Positions 36,447 to 44,328 of a stretch of 44,328 nt of DNA are shown one piece after another. Position 1 is the first letter of the stretch; the number at the start of each line of letters is the position of its first letter. Both the position numbers and the translations under genes were made by a program. The notes below the pieces were generated by a model that was given only the letters and a program-made list of their open reading frames with translations, was not told where the DNA came from and did not search any database. Source of the DNA: Streptococcus parasanguinis (GTDB lineage: Bacteria > Bacillota > Bacilli > Lactobacillales > Streptococcaceae); assembly GCA_018377375.1 (NCBI GenBank), contig JAGZZN010000008.1, forward strand, positions 1 through 44,328. The letters run 5' to 3'.

Positions 36447-37487
36447 TTATTTCTTAGCGATGGCATGGTAGCTAGTCTTGCTGGTGAAGACTTGACCTGC
36501 TCTCAAGATGACCTTTTCTGCCTGGTCGCTATGAATGGCATCTGGCACTGTTTGGAATTCTAGAGCCAAGCCATTGTGCTGAACCATTGGTTGGCCTTGC
36601 AGATGAACAGTCTCGTCTACGAAATTGGCTGAATACACCACCAAGGCTGGGGCTTCTGACTTGAAGGTCAAGAAACGTCCAGATGGCTGATGGTAAAGAA
36701 AGCCAGCATTTTCATGCCCTTCTGGAAGAGCAAATGGATGGTCTAATCCTTCTACCAGACGGATTTGCGGATCAGAGTCCTTAAAAAGATCCTCCAAGAG
36801 CATAGCTTGGTAGAGATGCTGGACAACCGGACTTTCTCTATCCACGGTCTGAAGAGGAACACCGTCTGGATGGATAGGGTAAAGCCCTTGATGGTTGATC
36901 TGAAAGACATGGTCATTGATCGGCTGGGTGAAGTTCCCAGATAGGTTGAAATAGCTGTGGTTGGTCGGATTGACTAGGGTGTCCTGATCCGTTTCTACCC
37001 GATAAGCAATCTCGAGTTCACCATCTTCCGTCAAACCATAGGTTACCCAGATCTTGAGATTTCCAGGGAAACCACCGGTTCCATCTGCACGTTCTGTGTA
37101 TAGGGTAATTTCCTGATCCGTTACCGACTCCACGCTAAACAAAGCGCTGTCCCAACCCGTCGGTCCACTGTGGTTGCAGTTAGCACCATTATTGGCTTCC
37201 AAGTGATAGGTTTGACCATTGAGTTCAAAACTTGCCCCTGCAATCCGGCCTGCTACCGGGCCAATACTAGCCCCATATTTAGGGCTATTGCCCACATAGT
37301 CCTCAAAGCGATCAAAACCTAGAATAATATTCGTAAACTGGTCTTCTTTATCCGGTGTCACATATTCTAAAATCGTCGCCCCATAGGTCATGACAGATAA
37401 TTGGTAGCCCTTGTCATTTTCGAGGCGATAAGCCCGAACCTCTTGATTCTGCCATTTCCCAAACACGTTTTCTTGATACTGTTTCAC
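36447..37487 (-). CDS. galM: Aldose 1-epimerase (galactose mutarotase)
   Basis: This protein of about 346 residues interconverts alpha and beta anomers of galactose or related sugars. Family marks: YGATILEYVTPDK, NIILGFDRFEDYVGN, GRIAGASFELNGQTYHLEAN-NGANCNHSG, the catalytic His in VNPTNHSYFNLSG, GLDHPFAL, and a C-terminal LALEFQTVPDAIH with the catalytic Glu. I choose the GTG at 37487 (KQYQENVFGKW) because GAGGAG lies 7 bases upstream; an ATG at 37517 would add ten residues. It ends the galactoside operon. Confidence 0.92.
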   Translation of the reverse strand: MKQYQENVFGKWQNQEVRAYRLENDKGYQLSVMTYGATILEYVTPDKEDQFTNIILGFDRFEDYVGNSPKYGASIGPVAGRIAGASFELNGQTYHLEANNGANCNHSGPTGWDSALFSVESVTDQEITLYTERADGTGGFPGNLKIWVTYGLTEDGELEIAYRVETDQDTLVNPTNHSYFNLSGNFTQPINDHVFQINHQGLYPIHPDGVPLQTVDRESPVVQHLYQAMLLEDLFKDSDPQIRLVEGLDHPFALPEGHENAGFLYHQPSGRFLTFKSEAPALVVYSANFVDETVHLQGQPMVQHNGLALEFQTVPDAIHSDQAEKVILRAGQVFTSKTSYHAIAKK

Positions 37488-37568
37488 AAACCTTCTCCTC
37501 TCACTGTTTTTCTCCATTGTATCAGTTTCACAAGAAGAAACACTCCACTTTTTATAGAAAATTAGTGG

Positions 37569-38738
37569 CTATTCTTTATGAAATGGATGAATGATCACCC
37601 CTTGAACAACCCGATTGACGGTACCAGTTGGTGATGGCGTGTCTGGGCGATTTTGCACCTTGAGCGAAGTCAAGAGAGAAATCAACTGACCGTAGATAAT
37701 GTATGGGAAGGCACGGTAGATATCTAGGGAGTCTGCTGATGCTTTCACCAACACTTCCCGTACATGCTCGATCCCTGCAGCTTGATCGGTCAAGAGGACA
37801 ACTTGACGGGCAATCCGATCTCCTGCAACTTCTCCAACCAAGTCCAGATCATACTGACGGGTATAAGGATCAATGGATCCAAAGACCAAGACGAGAGTCT
37901 GGTCATTGATGAGGGATTTTGGACCGTGACGGAAACCGACAGGACTCTCATACATGGTTGCGATTTTGCCTGCTGTTAATTCCAAAATCTTGAGCTGGGC
38001 TTCATGGGCTAGGCCAAAGAAAGGTCCTGCCCCCAGGTAGATCACGCGCTCGAAGTCTAGATCGACCACTTCTTTGACCGCACGGTCCTTCTCCAAGATT
38101 TGCTCAGATAGATGAACCAGCTCTTCTACTCGTTTTTCCTTGATCTCTTCCTCGCTTGGATCAAAGACTAAGAGAGCTGTCAAGAGCATAGAGGTGAAGC
38201 TGGATGTCATGGCAAAGCCAGCATCGTTGGTTTCTTTAGGTTGGAGAAGCAAGAGATTGCGCCCATCTCCGTGGGCTTGCTGGGCCAGTTTTCCTTCTTC
38301 GGCACAGGTAATGGTGATCTGATAGAGTTCATCAACCAAGTCTTGAGCCAACTGCACAGTAGCAACACTTTCTGGCGAATTGCCACTCCGGGCAAAGGAT
38401 ACTAAAACCGTCGGAACCTCTTTTTTCAAATAAGTTTGAGGATGCGCTACGATATCCGTCGTCGCAATGGATTGGAAATTCCAGTGGCGTTCATCGTGCA
38501 CTTCCTGCAAGTAAGGAACCAAGGTATCCCCCACATAGGCTGAGGTCCCAGCCCCTGTCAAGATGACCTTGATATAGGCATGCTCTTGCCCAATTTTTTC
38601 TAAGAAAGTTTTTATTTCCGCTTTTCTTTCTTGGTACAAGCGAGCCGTTTCTTTCCAAACACTTGGTTGTTGGTAAATCTCACGTGTTGTAATCTCTGCT
38701 CCTAGCTCCTGCAAGTCTTCTTTTGTATAGTCTAACAT
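37569..38738 (-). CDS. agaS: AgaS-type SIS-domain sugar-phosphate isomerase/deaminase
   Basis: This 389-residue protein has two SIS domains of the GlmS-isomerase/AgaS type: VILTGAGTSAYVGDTLVPYL and SFARSGNSPESVATVQLA in the first, VIYLGAGPFFGLAHEAQLKI and SPVGFRHGPKSLINDQTLVL in the second, with the C-terminal His in the PTGTVNRVVQGVIIHPF tail. AgaS members isomerise or deaminate galactosamine-6-P or tagatose-6-P-type intermediates. In this cluster it acts on sugar phosphate delivered by the PTS. Length is normal. Confidence 0.9.
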   Translation of the reverse strand: MLDYTKEDLQELGAEITTREIYQQPSVWKETARLYQERKAEIKTFLEKIGQEHAYIKVILTGAGTSAYVGDTLVPYLQEVHDERHWNFQSIATTDIVAHPQTYLKKEVPTVLVSFARSGNSPESVATVQLAQDLVDELYQITITCAEEGKLAQQAHGDGRNLLLLQPKETNDAGFAMTSSFTSMLLTALLVFDPSEEEIKEKRVEELVHLSEQILEKDRAVKEVVDLDFERVIYLGAGPFFGLAHEAQLKILELTAGKIATMYESPVGFRHGPKSLINDQTLVLVFGSIDPYTRQYDLDLVGEVAGDRIARQVVLLTDQAAGIEHVREVLVKASADSLDIYRAFPYIIYGQLISLLTSLKVQNRPDTPSPTGTVNRVVQGVIIHPFHKE

Positions 38739-38821
38739 AGAAATTATTGTTCCTTTCTACAATCTAACGTTGATAAATGGGAAAGGAGCCTGAGATGATG
38801 CTCCCAGACTCCCATACCAAC

Positions 38822-39226
38822 CTACTCATCTTCATCATCATCAAGGTTTGACAAGAGGTCATTGACCTTGACAATACTTTCTTTTGCACGTTCAGGGTAG
38901 TCCCCTTCATTACCAGTCAGGCTACTATTGATGAATTCGATGACCATCGGAAGATTCATCCCTGCGTATAAGTCAATCGCACGTCCTTCAAGGATCAAGC
39001 GGCTCACAGTGTTGCAAGGAGTTCCTCCCAAGAGATCTGCAAATACAATATAGTCTTCTAGACCTTGGACTGTTGCTTCAAATTTAGCAGTAAAGTCTTC
39101 TGGTCCTTCTTCTGGTAAGAGTGCAACCGTATGGATGGATTCTTGTGGTCCCATAATCATCTCTGTGCTAGCTTTAAGCTCTTCACAAAAGCGACCATGA
39201 CTGACCAATACTAACTGTTTTGCCAT
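38822..39226 (-). CDS. PTS mannose-family EIIA component
   Basis: This 134-residue EIIA of the mannose/galactosamine type has the phosphorylated His10 in LVLVSHGRF, followed by VALLPEEGPEDF and the VFADLLGGTPCNTVSRL turn common to this family. A short acidic tail (DDDEDE) ends the protein. It passes phosphate from HPr to the IIB protein encoded three genes upstream. In pneumococcus the equivalent is known as GadF. It follows the IID gene by 11 bases. Confidence 0.93.
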   Translation of the reverse strand: MAKQLVLVSHGRFCEELKASTEMIMGPQESIHTVALLPEEGPEDFTAKFEATVQGLEDYIVFADLLGGTPCNTVSRLILEGRAIDLYAGMNLPMVIEFINSSLTGNEGDYPERAKESIVKVNDLLSNLDDDEDE

Positions 39227-39237
39227 ACCTTACTCCA

Positions 39238-40056
39238 TTATGCCATTCCAAAGAAGAAGTGGCCAAATGCTGAGAATGCGATTGCTGCAAGGATGATGAG
39301 CAAGATAGCTTTTGTAGAGTTCATACCCTTACGTCCAAGCAACCAGTAGATTACACCTGTGATGATAGCTGGTACCAAACGTGGGAAGATAAGGTTGAGC
39401 ATATCTTGAATTTCAATCGCTTTGTCCCCAATGTGTGGAGTCCAAGAAACTTCAACACCAATCATGCTGGCAATCAAGGCACCAACCATGAAGATACCCA
39501 GAACGGCAGCTGCGTCGATCAAAGCTGTCAAGGTACTTTGCATGTTGTTGATGAGGTTAACCCCTTCTTTATAGGCAAATTCCAACTGTTTCCAACGGAA
39601 AATGTCATAAGCAACTGCCACAGCGATCCACAAGAAGATACCGGCTGGGTTTCCTGCAATAGCCAAAGTTGCTGCGATTGAACCCATAATAGCTGGTACC
39701 AATGATCCAAAGATTGAGTCCCCAAGAGGAGCGAATGGTCCCATGAGACCTGTCTTGATCCCGTTCACCGCATCTTTTGATTTGACACCATCTTTTTCTT
39801 CCAAAGCAAGGTCAAAACCAGTGATAATGGTGTGGAAGAATGGTGAAGTATTGAAGAATTGCGTATGCAATTTCATCATTTCTTTCAATTCTGGAGTGCC
39901 ATCACCATACATTTTACGCAACTGAGGTAAAAGCATATAAAGGTAACCAGAAGCCTGCATCCGTTCGTAGTTCCAACCCAATTGGAAGGTGAAGAGGCTA
40001 CGTTTGTTGATTTGTTTAAAATCTTCTTTTGTTAGTTTGTAATTAGAATTCGTCAT
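39238..40056 (-). CDS. PTS mannose-family EIID component
   Basis: This 272-residue membrane component has the family start LTKEDFKQINKRSLFTFQLGWNYERMQASGYLY, the KSKDAVNGIKTGLMGPFAPLGDSI region with GDS, and C-terminal hydrophobic helices. With IIC it forms the transmembrane channel. I use the ATG at 40056 (MTNSNYKLT); an in-frame TTG six bases further upstream is less likely. The first 14 bases overlap the end of the IIC gene, so the two are translationally coupled. Confidence 0.93.
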   Translation of the reverse strand: MTNSNYKLTKEDFKQINKRSLFTFQLGWNYERMQASGYLYMLLPQLRKMYGDGTPELKEMMKLHTQFFNTSPFFHTIITGFDLALEEKDGVKSKDAVNGIKTGLMGPFAPLGDSIFGSLVPAIMGSIAATLAIAGNPAGIFLWIAVAVAYDIFRWKQLEFAYKEGVNLINNMQSTLTALIDAAAVLGIFMVGALIASMIGVEVSWTPHIGDKAIEIQDMLNLIFPRLVPAIITGVIYWLLGRKGMNSTKAILLIILAAIAFSAFGHFFFGMA

Positions 40057-40957
40057 CTTCAATTTCCCCGCTTTCTACATTGCTTGCTGGAGCAGCTACG
40101 ACTGTACGTTGACTGTTTTTGAAGTGTTGTACTGCAAGGAAGATACCGATAATGGCAATACCAATCATAGATACACTCTTGAAGTTGTTAACAAAAGTAA
40201 TAGCTTGTTCTTTTGGAAGTTTAGCGAACACTTCAGAACCAACAATGCTAGACACTGCAGCACCAAGGCTTTGAACATTGCTATAAAGCACTGTCAACAT
40301 TGCTGTTAAGCCAAAGCCAAGTGCTAAGTAGTGAAGGTTACGACGAACAGGAAGGTAACGAAGCAAGATCGCAAATCCAAGACCTGGAAGCATTTGACCT
40401 GCAAGTTTCAGACCGTTTGCCAACCATTGTACATTAGCAAGACCTGTAACAACAGTTTCTACGAAAGAACCACCAAAGGCAAGCGCGAAGAAGACTGGAA
40501 GAGCTCGAGAAAGAGCCCAAGGAATCGCTCCAAGAAGGTAGTTGCTTTCAATTCCTTTATAGTCGTAACGTTCGATCGCAGCATCTACACGGTGAGCGAA
40601 GTAAGTTGTAGTCATACGACCAAGAATATCAAAGTAGGTCAACAAAGTTGCTACCGGCACAGCGATTGTAGCAATAGCAATCTCTGGATCAATCCCTTTT
40701 GCTACTGAGAAGGCAGTCGCAAGAACGGCACCAGATGTTGCGTCAATACGAGAAGCTCCACCGAAAGTACCTACACCGAGCACTGTCAATTGAAGAGAAG
40801 CTCCGATAAATAGACCTGTCTTTAAATCCCCCATGACAAGTCCTGTAATGAAACCAGCAAAGACTGGTGATCCTGCTGATGAAACAATCGTCAACTCATC
40901 ACAGATTTGATAAGCTGAGTACAAAGTAAGTAGTAAAATTTGCCACCATTGTATCAT
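40043..40957 (-). CDS. PTS mannose-family EIIC component
   Basis: This 304-residue membrane protein has about eight helices: VSSAGSPVFAGFITGLVMGD, FIGASLQLTVLGVGTFGGAS with the conserved Gly-rich motif, and RIDATSGAVLATAFSVAKGI. A hydrophilic tail (residues about 285-304, ASNVESGEIEDDEF) ends it. It imports the galactosamine or galactosyl sugar released by BgaC; the real substrate is likely galactosyl-N-acetylhexosamine-derived sugar, not decided by sequence. Confidence 0.92.
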   Translation of the reverse strand: MIQWWQILLLTLYSAYQICDELTIVSSAGSPVFAGFITGLVMGDLKTGLFIGASLQLTVLGVGTFGGASRIDATSGAVLATAFSVAKGIDPEIAIATIAVPVATLLTYFDILGRMTTTYFAHRVDAAIERYDYKGIESNYLLGAIPWALSRALPVFFALAFGGSFVETVVTGLANVQWLANGLKLAGQMLPGLGFAILLRYLPVRRNLHYLALGFGLTAMLTVLYSNVQSLGAAVSSIVGSEVFAKLPKEQAITFVNNFKSVSMIGIAIIGIFLAVQHFKNSQRTVVAAPASNVESGEIEDDEF

Positions 40958-40983
40958 GACAATTTCCTCCTAAAAATTTTCTT

Positions 40984-41460
40984 TTACTTTAATAACTTCA
41001 TAAAGTCTTCTGCAGTGTCGTTTGGCACCATCTGAGACGTAATCTTCACACCTTTTTCGTGGATCTTGTTAAAGTCTTCCACGTCCGCGTCCACCACATT
41101 GATCGAGCGGGTAATCGCGCGTGTCTCATCCGATTGAGACATATTGCCGACATTCAGCGTTTCAAGCTGAACGCCTGCTTCGATCAAACGAAGGAAACGA
41201 TCAGGTTTGCGAGCTACGATAAAGAGTCGTTGGCTATCATATTTTCCAGCCAAGATATTTTCCGCAGCCTTTGCGACTGGCAAGATACTGAGCTTAACAC
41301 CTGGCGGTGTCGCTAGTTTCAAGCCACTTTTTTCGATATCATTTTGAGCGACTTCATCATCGATCACCATGATACGTGAAACATTTAGTTTGGTAGTCCA
41401 AAGATTGGCTACCTGCCCGTGGATCAAACGTCCATCGATACGGCATCCTACAATAGTCAT
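40984..41460 (-). CDS. PTS mannose-family EIIB component
   Basis: This 158-residue soluble phosphotransfer subunit has the active His14 in CRIDGRLIHGQVANLW, MVIDDEVAQNDIEKSGLKLA, and NVGNMSQSDETRAITRSINV, all as expected. It accepts phosphate from EIIA and passes it to the sugar in IIC/IID. Its ATG overlaps the bgaC stop (ATGA). Similar to the GadV/AgaV group. Confidence 0.93.
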   Translation of the reverse strand: MTIVGCRIDGRLIHGQVANLWTTKLNVSRIMVIDDEVAQNDIEKSGLKLATPPGVKLSILPVAKAAENILAGKYDSQRLFIVARKPDRFLRLIEAGVQLETLNVGNMSQSDETRAITRSINVVDADVEDFNKIHEKGVKITSQMVPNDTAEDFMKLLK

Positions 41461-43244
41461 AAGTTTTCCCCCTTTACTTCTTTGAATGTAGGTTGTTGAA
41501 CAAGTTGAAGTGTCTCTTGGTAACGCCCTTCTGTCTCAAAGACGATCAGGCTATTGGCTCCTTCTTTGAGGAAACCATGAGGCACGTAAAGTGAAGTGGT
41601 CGGTCCAACCTTCCAGAAGCGACCAAGGTTGTGGCCGTTGACAAAGACAACCCCTTTCCCAAATCCTGTCATATCTAGATAGGTATCAAGGGTGTGGTCC
41701 AGCTGAAAATCATATCGGTAAAAGGCTGGAGCACCTGCCTGCCATTCCTTTGAAAAATCGAGCTGACTGAGATCTTGTAAATCCAGTGGGTACTGCTTCC
41801 AATGAAGGTGGAAATGCAAATCCACACAGACACCTGTGCGAATGCCCTTGCGCTGGCTATCAGCTAAGAGCTTGTGCCCGTAGTTGACACGACCCATATT
41901 CTCAAGCAAGATTTTTAAATTCGTAACCGCTTTCTTTTTTCCTTTGATGAAAAGATCTTCACCGATCTCTGTTTGGTATTGCGTTGCTACATGTTGATCA
42001 TCCAGGTAAATCTGTACCCGATCCCGACCATCAATGATGCGCAGTCTTTCTTCTTCCGCATCCAACTCAAGGTCTGTCTCATATAGGAGATAACCTGTGG
42101 TTTGCCCCAACTCTTCCATCTTTTCAGGATAAAGGCTGGTCTCAACCTGAGCCAGATTGTCCAGATTTCCAAAAAGACTAGTCTTGGCTGCCAATTGCAA
42201 GGTTTGTTCTGGCAAACACTCTTTGATGAGCGGTTCCTGCTGTGGGTATTCCGGATAATAGGTCGCCATCATTTTTTGAATAGCATAATACTTCTCCGTC
42301 GGATTGCCCTGCTCATTGAGCAAAGCCCCATAGTCATAGGACGTCACCTGTGGCAAATCGAGCGTTCCCCGAGCTGAGCAACCATTCATAAAGCCGAAAT
42401 TGGTCCCGCCATGAAACATATAGAGATTGATGGAGCCGAGCTCCAAGACCTCATGGACAGCTTCTGCCAACTCCTCTGGGTCCCTTTGAATCACGGGTTC
42501 CTTCCAGCGGGTAAACCAGCCATCCCAGAATTCCATACACATCAAGGGCCATTTCTTGCCATATTCGTCAAAGAATTCTTGCATCTGACCAAAGTTATAG
42601 GCTGCTTTGGAACCGAAGTTTCCCGTCACAAAGAGGTCTTCTTCAATCAGGGTTCCTGTTCTTAGCGTTGCTCGCCATGGCCCATCCGATGTAAAGAGAG
42701 GACAGGTCACGCCTTTTTCCTTCATCAAATCCCGAATGGCACGCAGATAATCCTTATCTTCTCCATAAGAGCCGTACTCATTTTCCACCTGCATCATGAG
42801 GATTGGACCACCCTGATCCACTTGGTAGGGTGTCAACAAACCAAGCAAGCGATCATAATAACGATCCACCGCTTCGATAAAGGCTGGGTCTGATGAGCGG
42901 ATTCGCAGGTCTTCTTCTAAGAGCCAGGCTGGTAATCCACCAAATTCCCACTCTGCACAGATAAAGGGCGACGGCCTTACAATCATGTAAAGTCCAAGGG
43001 ATTGGGCTGTTTGAATGAAACGCTCTAGATCCAATCGACCACTAAAGTCAAACTGCCCTTTGCGGGGTTCATGCGCATTCCAAGGGACATAAGTCTCAAC
43101 CGTGTTAAAACCCAAAGCCTTTAGATTATACAAGGAATGATACCAGTCTGCTGGGTCAATTCGGAAATAATGGATCGCTCCGGACAAAATCTTGAAGGGT
43201 TGACCTTTTAAATAGAAAGCATCGCGAATCTCAAAAACTCCCAT
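41457..43244 (-). CDS. bgaC: GH35 beta-galactosidase (BgaC-like)
   Basis: This 595-residue glycoside hydrolase family 35 enzyme has the start FKILSGAIHYFRIDPADWYH, PWNAHEPRKGQFDF, the acid/base Glu156 in MMQVENEYGSYG, and the nucleophile Glu238 in MCMEFWDGWFTRW, followed by MFHGGTNFGFMNG and two C-terminal beta-sandwich domains (jelly roll, GFGKGVVFVNGHNLGRFWKV). Pneumococcal BgaC cleaves terminal beta-1,3-linked galactose from N-acetylglucosamine or -galactosamine. It has no signal peptide, sorting motif or membrane helix. First gene of the operon; AAGGGGGG precedes the ATG. Confidence 0.95.
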   Translation of the reverse strand: MGVFEIRDAFYLKGQPFKILSGAIHYFRIDPADWYHSLYNLKALGFNTVETYVPWNAHEPRKGQFDFSGRLDLERFIQTAQSLGLYMIVRPSPFICAEWEFGGLPAWLLEEDLRIRSSDPAFIEAVDRYYDRLLGLLTPYQVDQGGPILMMQVENEYGSYGEDKDYLRAIRDLMKEKGVTCPLFTSDGPWRATLRTGTLIEEDLFVTGNFGSKAAYNFGQMQEFFDEYGKKWPLMCMEFWDGWFTRWKEPVIQRDPEELAEAVHEVLELGSINLYMFHGGTNFGFMNGCSARGTLDLPQVTSYDYGALLNEQGNPTEKYYAIQKMMATYYPEYPQQEPLIKECLPEQTLQLAAKTSLFGNLDNLAQVETSLYPEKMEELGQTTGYLLYETDLELDAEEERLRIIDGRDRVQIYLDDQHVATQYQTEIGEDLFIKGKKKAVTNLKILLENMGRVNYGHKLLADSQRKGIRTGVCVDLHFHLHWKQYPLDLQDLSQLDFSKEWQAGAPAFYRYDFQLDHTLDTYLDMTGFGKGVVFVNGHNLGRFWKVGPTTSLYVPHGFLKEGANSLIVFETEGRYQETLQLVQQPTFKEVKGENL

Positions 43245-43284
43245 AAACGCCCCCCTTTCTTATATGTAACCCTTTTCAGTTATT

Positions 43285-43339
43285 AATATAATAAATTTTT
43301 TTAAAAATGTCAACACTTTTAGAAAAAATATGTTAAAAT
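43285..43339. promoter_or_regulatory. Divergent promoters of bgaC and the GntR regulator
   Basis: On the minus strand TTGACA (43313-43308), 17 bases, TATATT (43290-43285) serve bgaC. On the plus strand TGT-TAAAAT (43331-43339) is an extended -10 for the regulator gene, with no clear -35. GGGTTAAATAAG just downstream on the plus strand and GGGTTACATATAAG on the minus side are similar and inverted, so they may be regulator half-sites (low confidence). Confidence 0.6.
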
Positions 43340-43376
43340 AGGGTTAAATAAGAGAAATCTAAAGAGAGGTAGCACT

Positions 43377-44093
43377 ATGGCAATTCCAAAGTACCAACAC
43401 ATCAAAGATGAATTGAAACAGCAAATTATCTCAGGAAAATTTGAAAACGGGGATAAATTTTATACTGAAGCTGAACTCATCAAAATTTATGATGTTAGCT
43501 CTATCACCGTTGTCCGTGCTTTGAACGACCTCGCTGCCGATGGCTACATTGTCCGCCAGCAAGGAAAAGGGACCTTTGTTTCTCGTGCTCGAAAACACAA
43601 ACTAGTTGAATTTTCAGATGTTGAAACCTTCCCCATCCAAAAGGCCAAAGTCAAAGTTCTCTCTATTAAACGTGGAAACACCTTAAGCATCCTAGACAAA
43701 CTAGGCCTCAACCCAACGCAATTCTACTATAAGATCGAACGGACCCGCCAGACAGGGGATGATACCTATATCTTCCACCAAACCTATATTCCTGAACAAT
43801 ATATCAATCCAAACTATCCAAATTTGGAATACTATAGCTCTATCTATGATCGCTTCAAAGAGGATTACCACATTCATATGAATGATGAGCACTTCGAAGA
43901 AATCAATGAAATCGTCTTTCCTACACCGAGCAAGGTAGCTAAAGTTTTGGAGATCGATGAAAATTTCCCAACTGTTAAACAAGTGAAGACGACCAAGTTA
44001 GAGGCTACTGGCCAAATCCTTGAATACACGGAAACCTATAAACGCGGTGACTACTACAAGATTAAATTTATCTCCTGTGACCGCGATCACTAA
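43377..44093 (+). CDS. bgaR: GntR/HutC-family repressor of the galactoside operon
   Basis: This 238-residue protein has an N-terminal GntR winged helix (PKYQHIKDELKQQIISGKFE, YTEAELIKIYDVSSITVVRA, LNDLAADGYIVRQQGKGTFV) and a C-terminal UTRA ligand-binding domain of the HutC type (about 75-238). It is divergent from the bgaC operon and corresponds by position to pneumococcal BgaR. It probably releases the operon on binding a galactose- or galactosamine-phosphate. GAGAGG precedes the ATG. Confidence 0.92.
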   Translation: MAIPKYQHIKDELKQQIISGKFENGDKFYTEAELIKIYDVSSITVVRALNDLAADGYIVRQQGKGTFVSRARKHKLVEFSDVETFPIQKAKVKVLSIKRGNTLSILDKLGLNPTQFYYKIERTRQTGDDTYIFHQTYIPEQYINPNYPNLEYYSSIYDRFKEDYHIHMNDEHFEEINEIVFPTPSKVAKVLEIDENFPTVKQVKTTKLEATGQILEYTETYKRGDYYKIKFISCDRDH

Positions 44094-44100
44094 GAAGCAA

Positions 44101-44127
44101 AAAGACTGAGACAGCTCGGTCTTTTTT
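44101..44127 (+). terminator. Terminator of the GntR gene
   Basis: AAAGACTGAG (44101-44110), loop ACAG, CTCGGTCTTT (44115-44124), then TTT. All ten positions pair (one T-G). Confidence 0.85.
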
Positions 44128-44220
44128 ATAGGTCCAGTATAGCATGTTGAAAACAATTTCTAAAGACCTCTTTAAAAATATATATAATTAGTGATAGTTT
44201 AGCTATAAAAAGTTTAAAAA

Positions 44221-44328
44221 AGAGAGTGAGACAGAAATCGGTAATTCGTTAGAATTCGATTTCGTCGTCCCACCTCCGCACAGTTGAGTAGGGCTGTAAA
44301 AGCTGATGAAATCAGCGTAGTAGAGCCC
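44221..44328. repeat. Streptococcal intergenic hairpin repeat, cut by the window end
   Basis: The stretch has arms GTGAGACAGAAATCG and CGATTTCGTCGTCCCAC that pair imperfectly around GTAATTCGTTAGAATT, followed by GCACAGTTGAGTAGGGCTGT and a tail ending in AGCGTAGTAGAGCCC at the window edge. I recall this repeat from intergenic regions of oral streptococci. It does not code for protein. The 90 bases before it (44128-44220) are AT-rich and show no gene. Confidence 0.65.

Noticed and set aside
1..44328. CRISPR array, tRNA or rRNA genes, prophage, plasmid origin
   Set aside because: No regularly spaced direct repeats, cloverleaf-like or rRNA sequences, or phage/replication genes were seen; the tandem repeats near csRNAs are abutting degenerate units, not spacer-separated.

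Overview
The window is a chromosomal segment from a low-GC Gram-positive coccus. It is almost certainly an oral Streptococcus of the mitis/sanguinis group: it carries Cia-dependent small RNAs (csRNAs) with CiaR boxes, a Sip-type LysM protein behind a WalR box, a V-type ATPase next to a sialic-acid locus, and a bgaR-bgaC-PTS-agaS-galM locus laid out as I recall it from S. pneumoniae. I cannot fix the species from sequence alone; an S. parasanguinis-like strain is only a guess. No rRNA, tRNA, CRISPR array, prophage or intact insertion sequence is visible.

Layout. 1-520: the end of an unknown gene and a decayed IS3-family remnant. 519-1520: an SdpR/SdpI-type pair (ArsR repressor plus SdpI-like membrane protein), the latter broken by an in-frame TGA; two operators flank its promoter. 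1575-4010: two csRNA genes, each with a CiaR box, terminator and a downstream GC-richer repeat tract, around an unknown membrane protein and an Rgg-type regulator. 4079-7010: an MFS permease, the Sip-like LysM protein, then two adjoining repeat elements with shared ends. 7008-16370: a nine-subunit V-type ATPase operon (minus strand; F-I-K-E-C-G-[GNAT]-A-B-D in Enterococcus hirae naming) with an acetyltransferase gene inserted before subunit A. All recognised Na+ ligands of the rotor subunit are present, so a Na+ pump is predicted.

16431-25253: sialic-acid catabolism (nanE, nanA lyase, sodium:solute symporter, two YhcH-family proteins, a Gfo/Idh/MocA oxidoreductase, ROK kinase), bracketed by two paralogous RpiR-type regulators. 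The adjacent Na+-ATPase could supply the ion gradient for the symporter (inference). 25370-31540: a small membrane protein, a Zn-dependent alcohol dehydrogenase, an unrecognised three-gene cassette of helical proteins, and adhE behind a textbook promoter overlapped by a Rex-type operator. 31633-36041: the ruvB-nucleotidyltransferase-low-Mr phosphatase-MORN protein-O-acetyltransferase cluster; ruvB appears to be read from a leaderless mRNA. 36083-36361: a third csRNA with its repeat tract, on the minus strand. 36447-44093: the galactoside locus (bgaC, mannose-family PTS IIB/IIC/IID/IIA, agaS, galM) with a divergent GntR regulator. The last 108 bases are a streptococcal-type intergenic repeat.

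The most rewarding non-coding content is the set of three csRNAs with identical promoter geometry and linked repeats. The least explained coding content is the three-gene helical cassette at 27128-28326. Most of the rest is well-known streptococcal core or niche metabolism.
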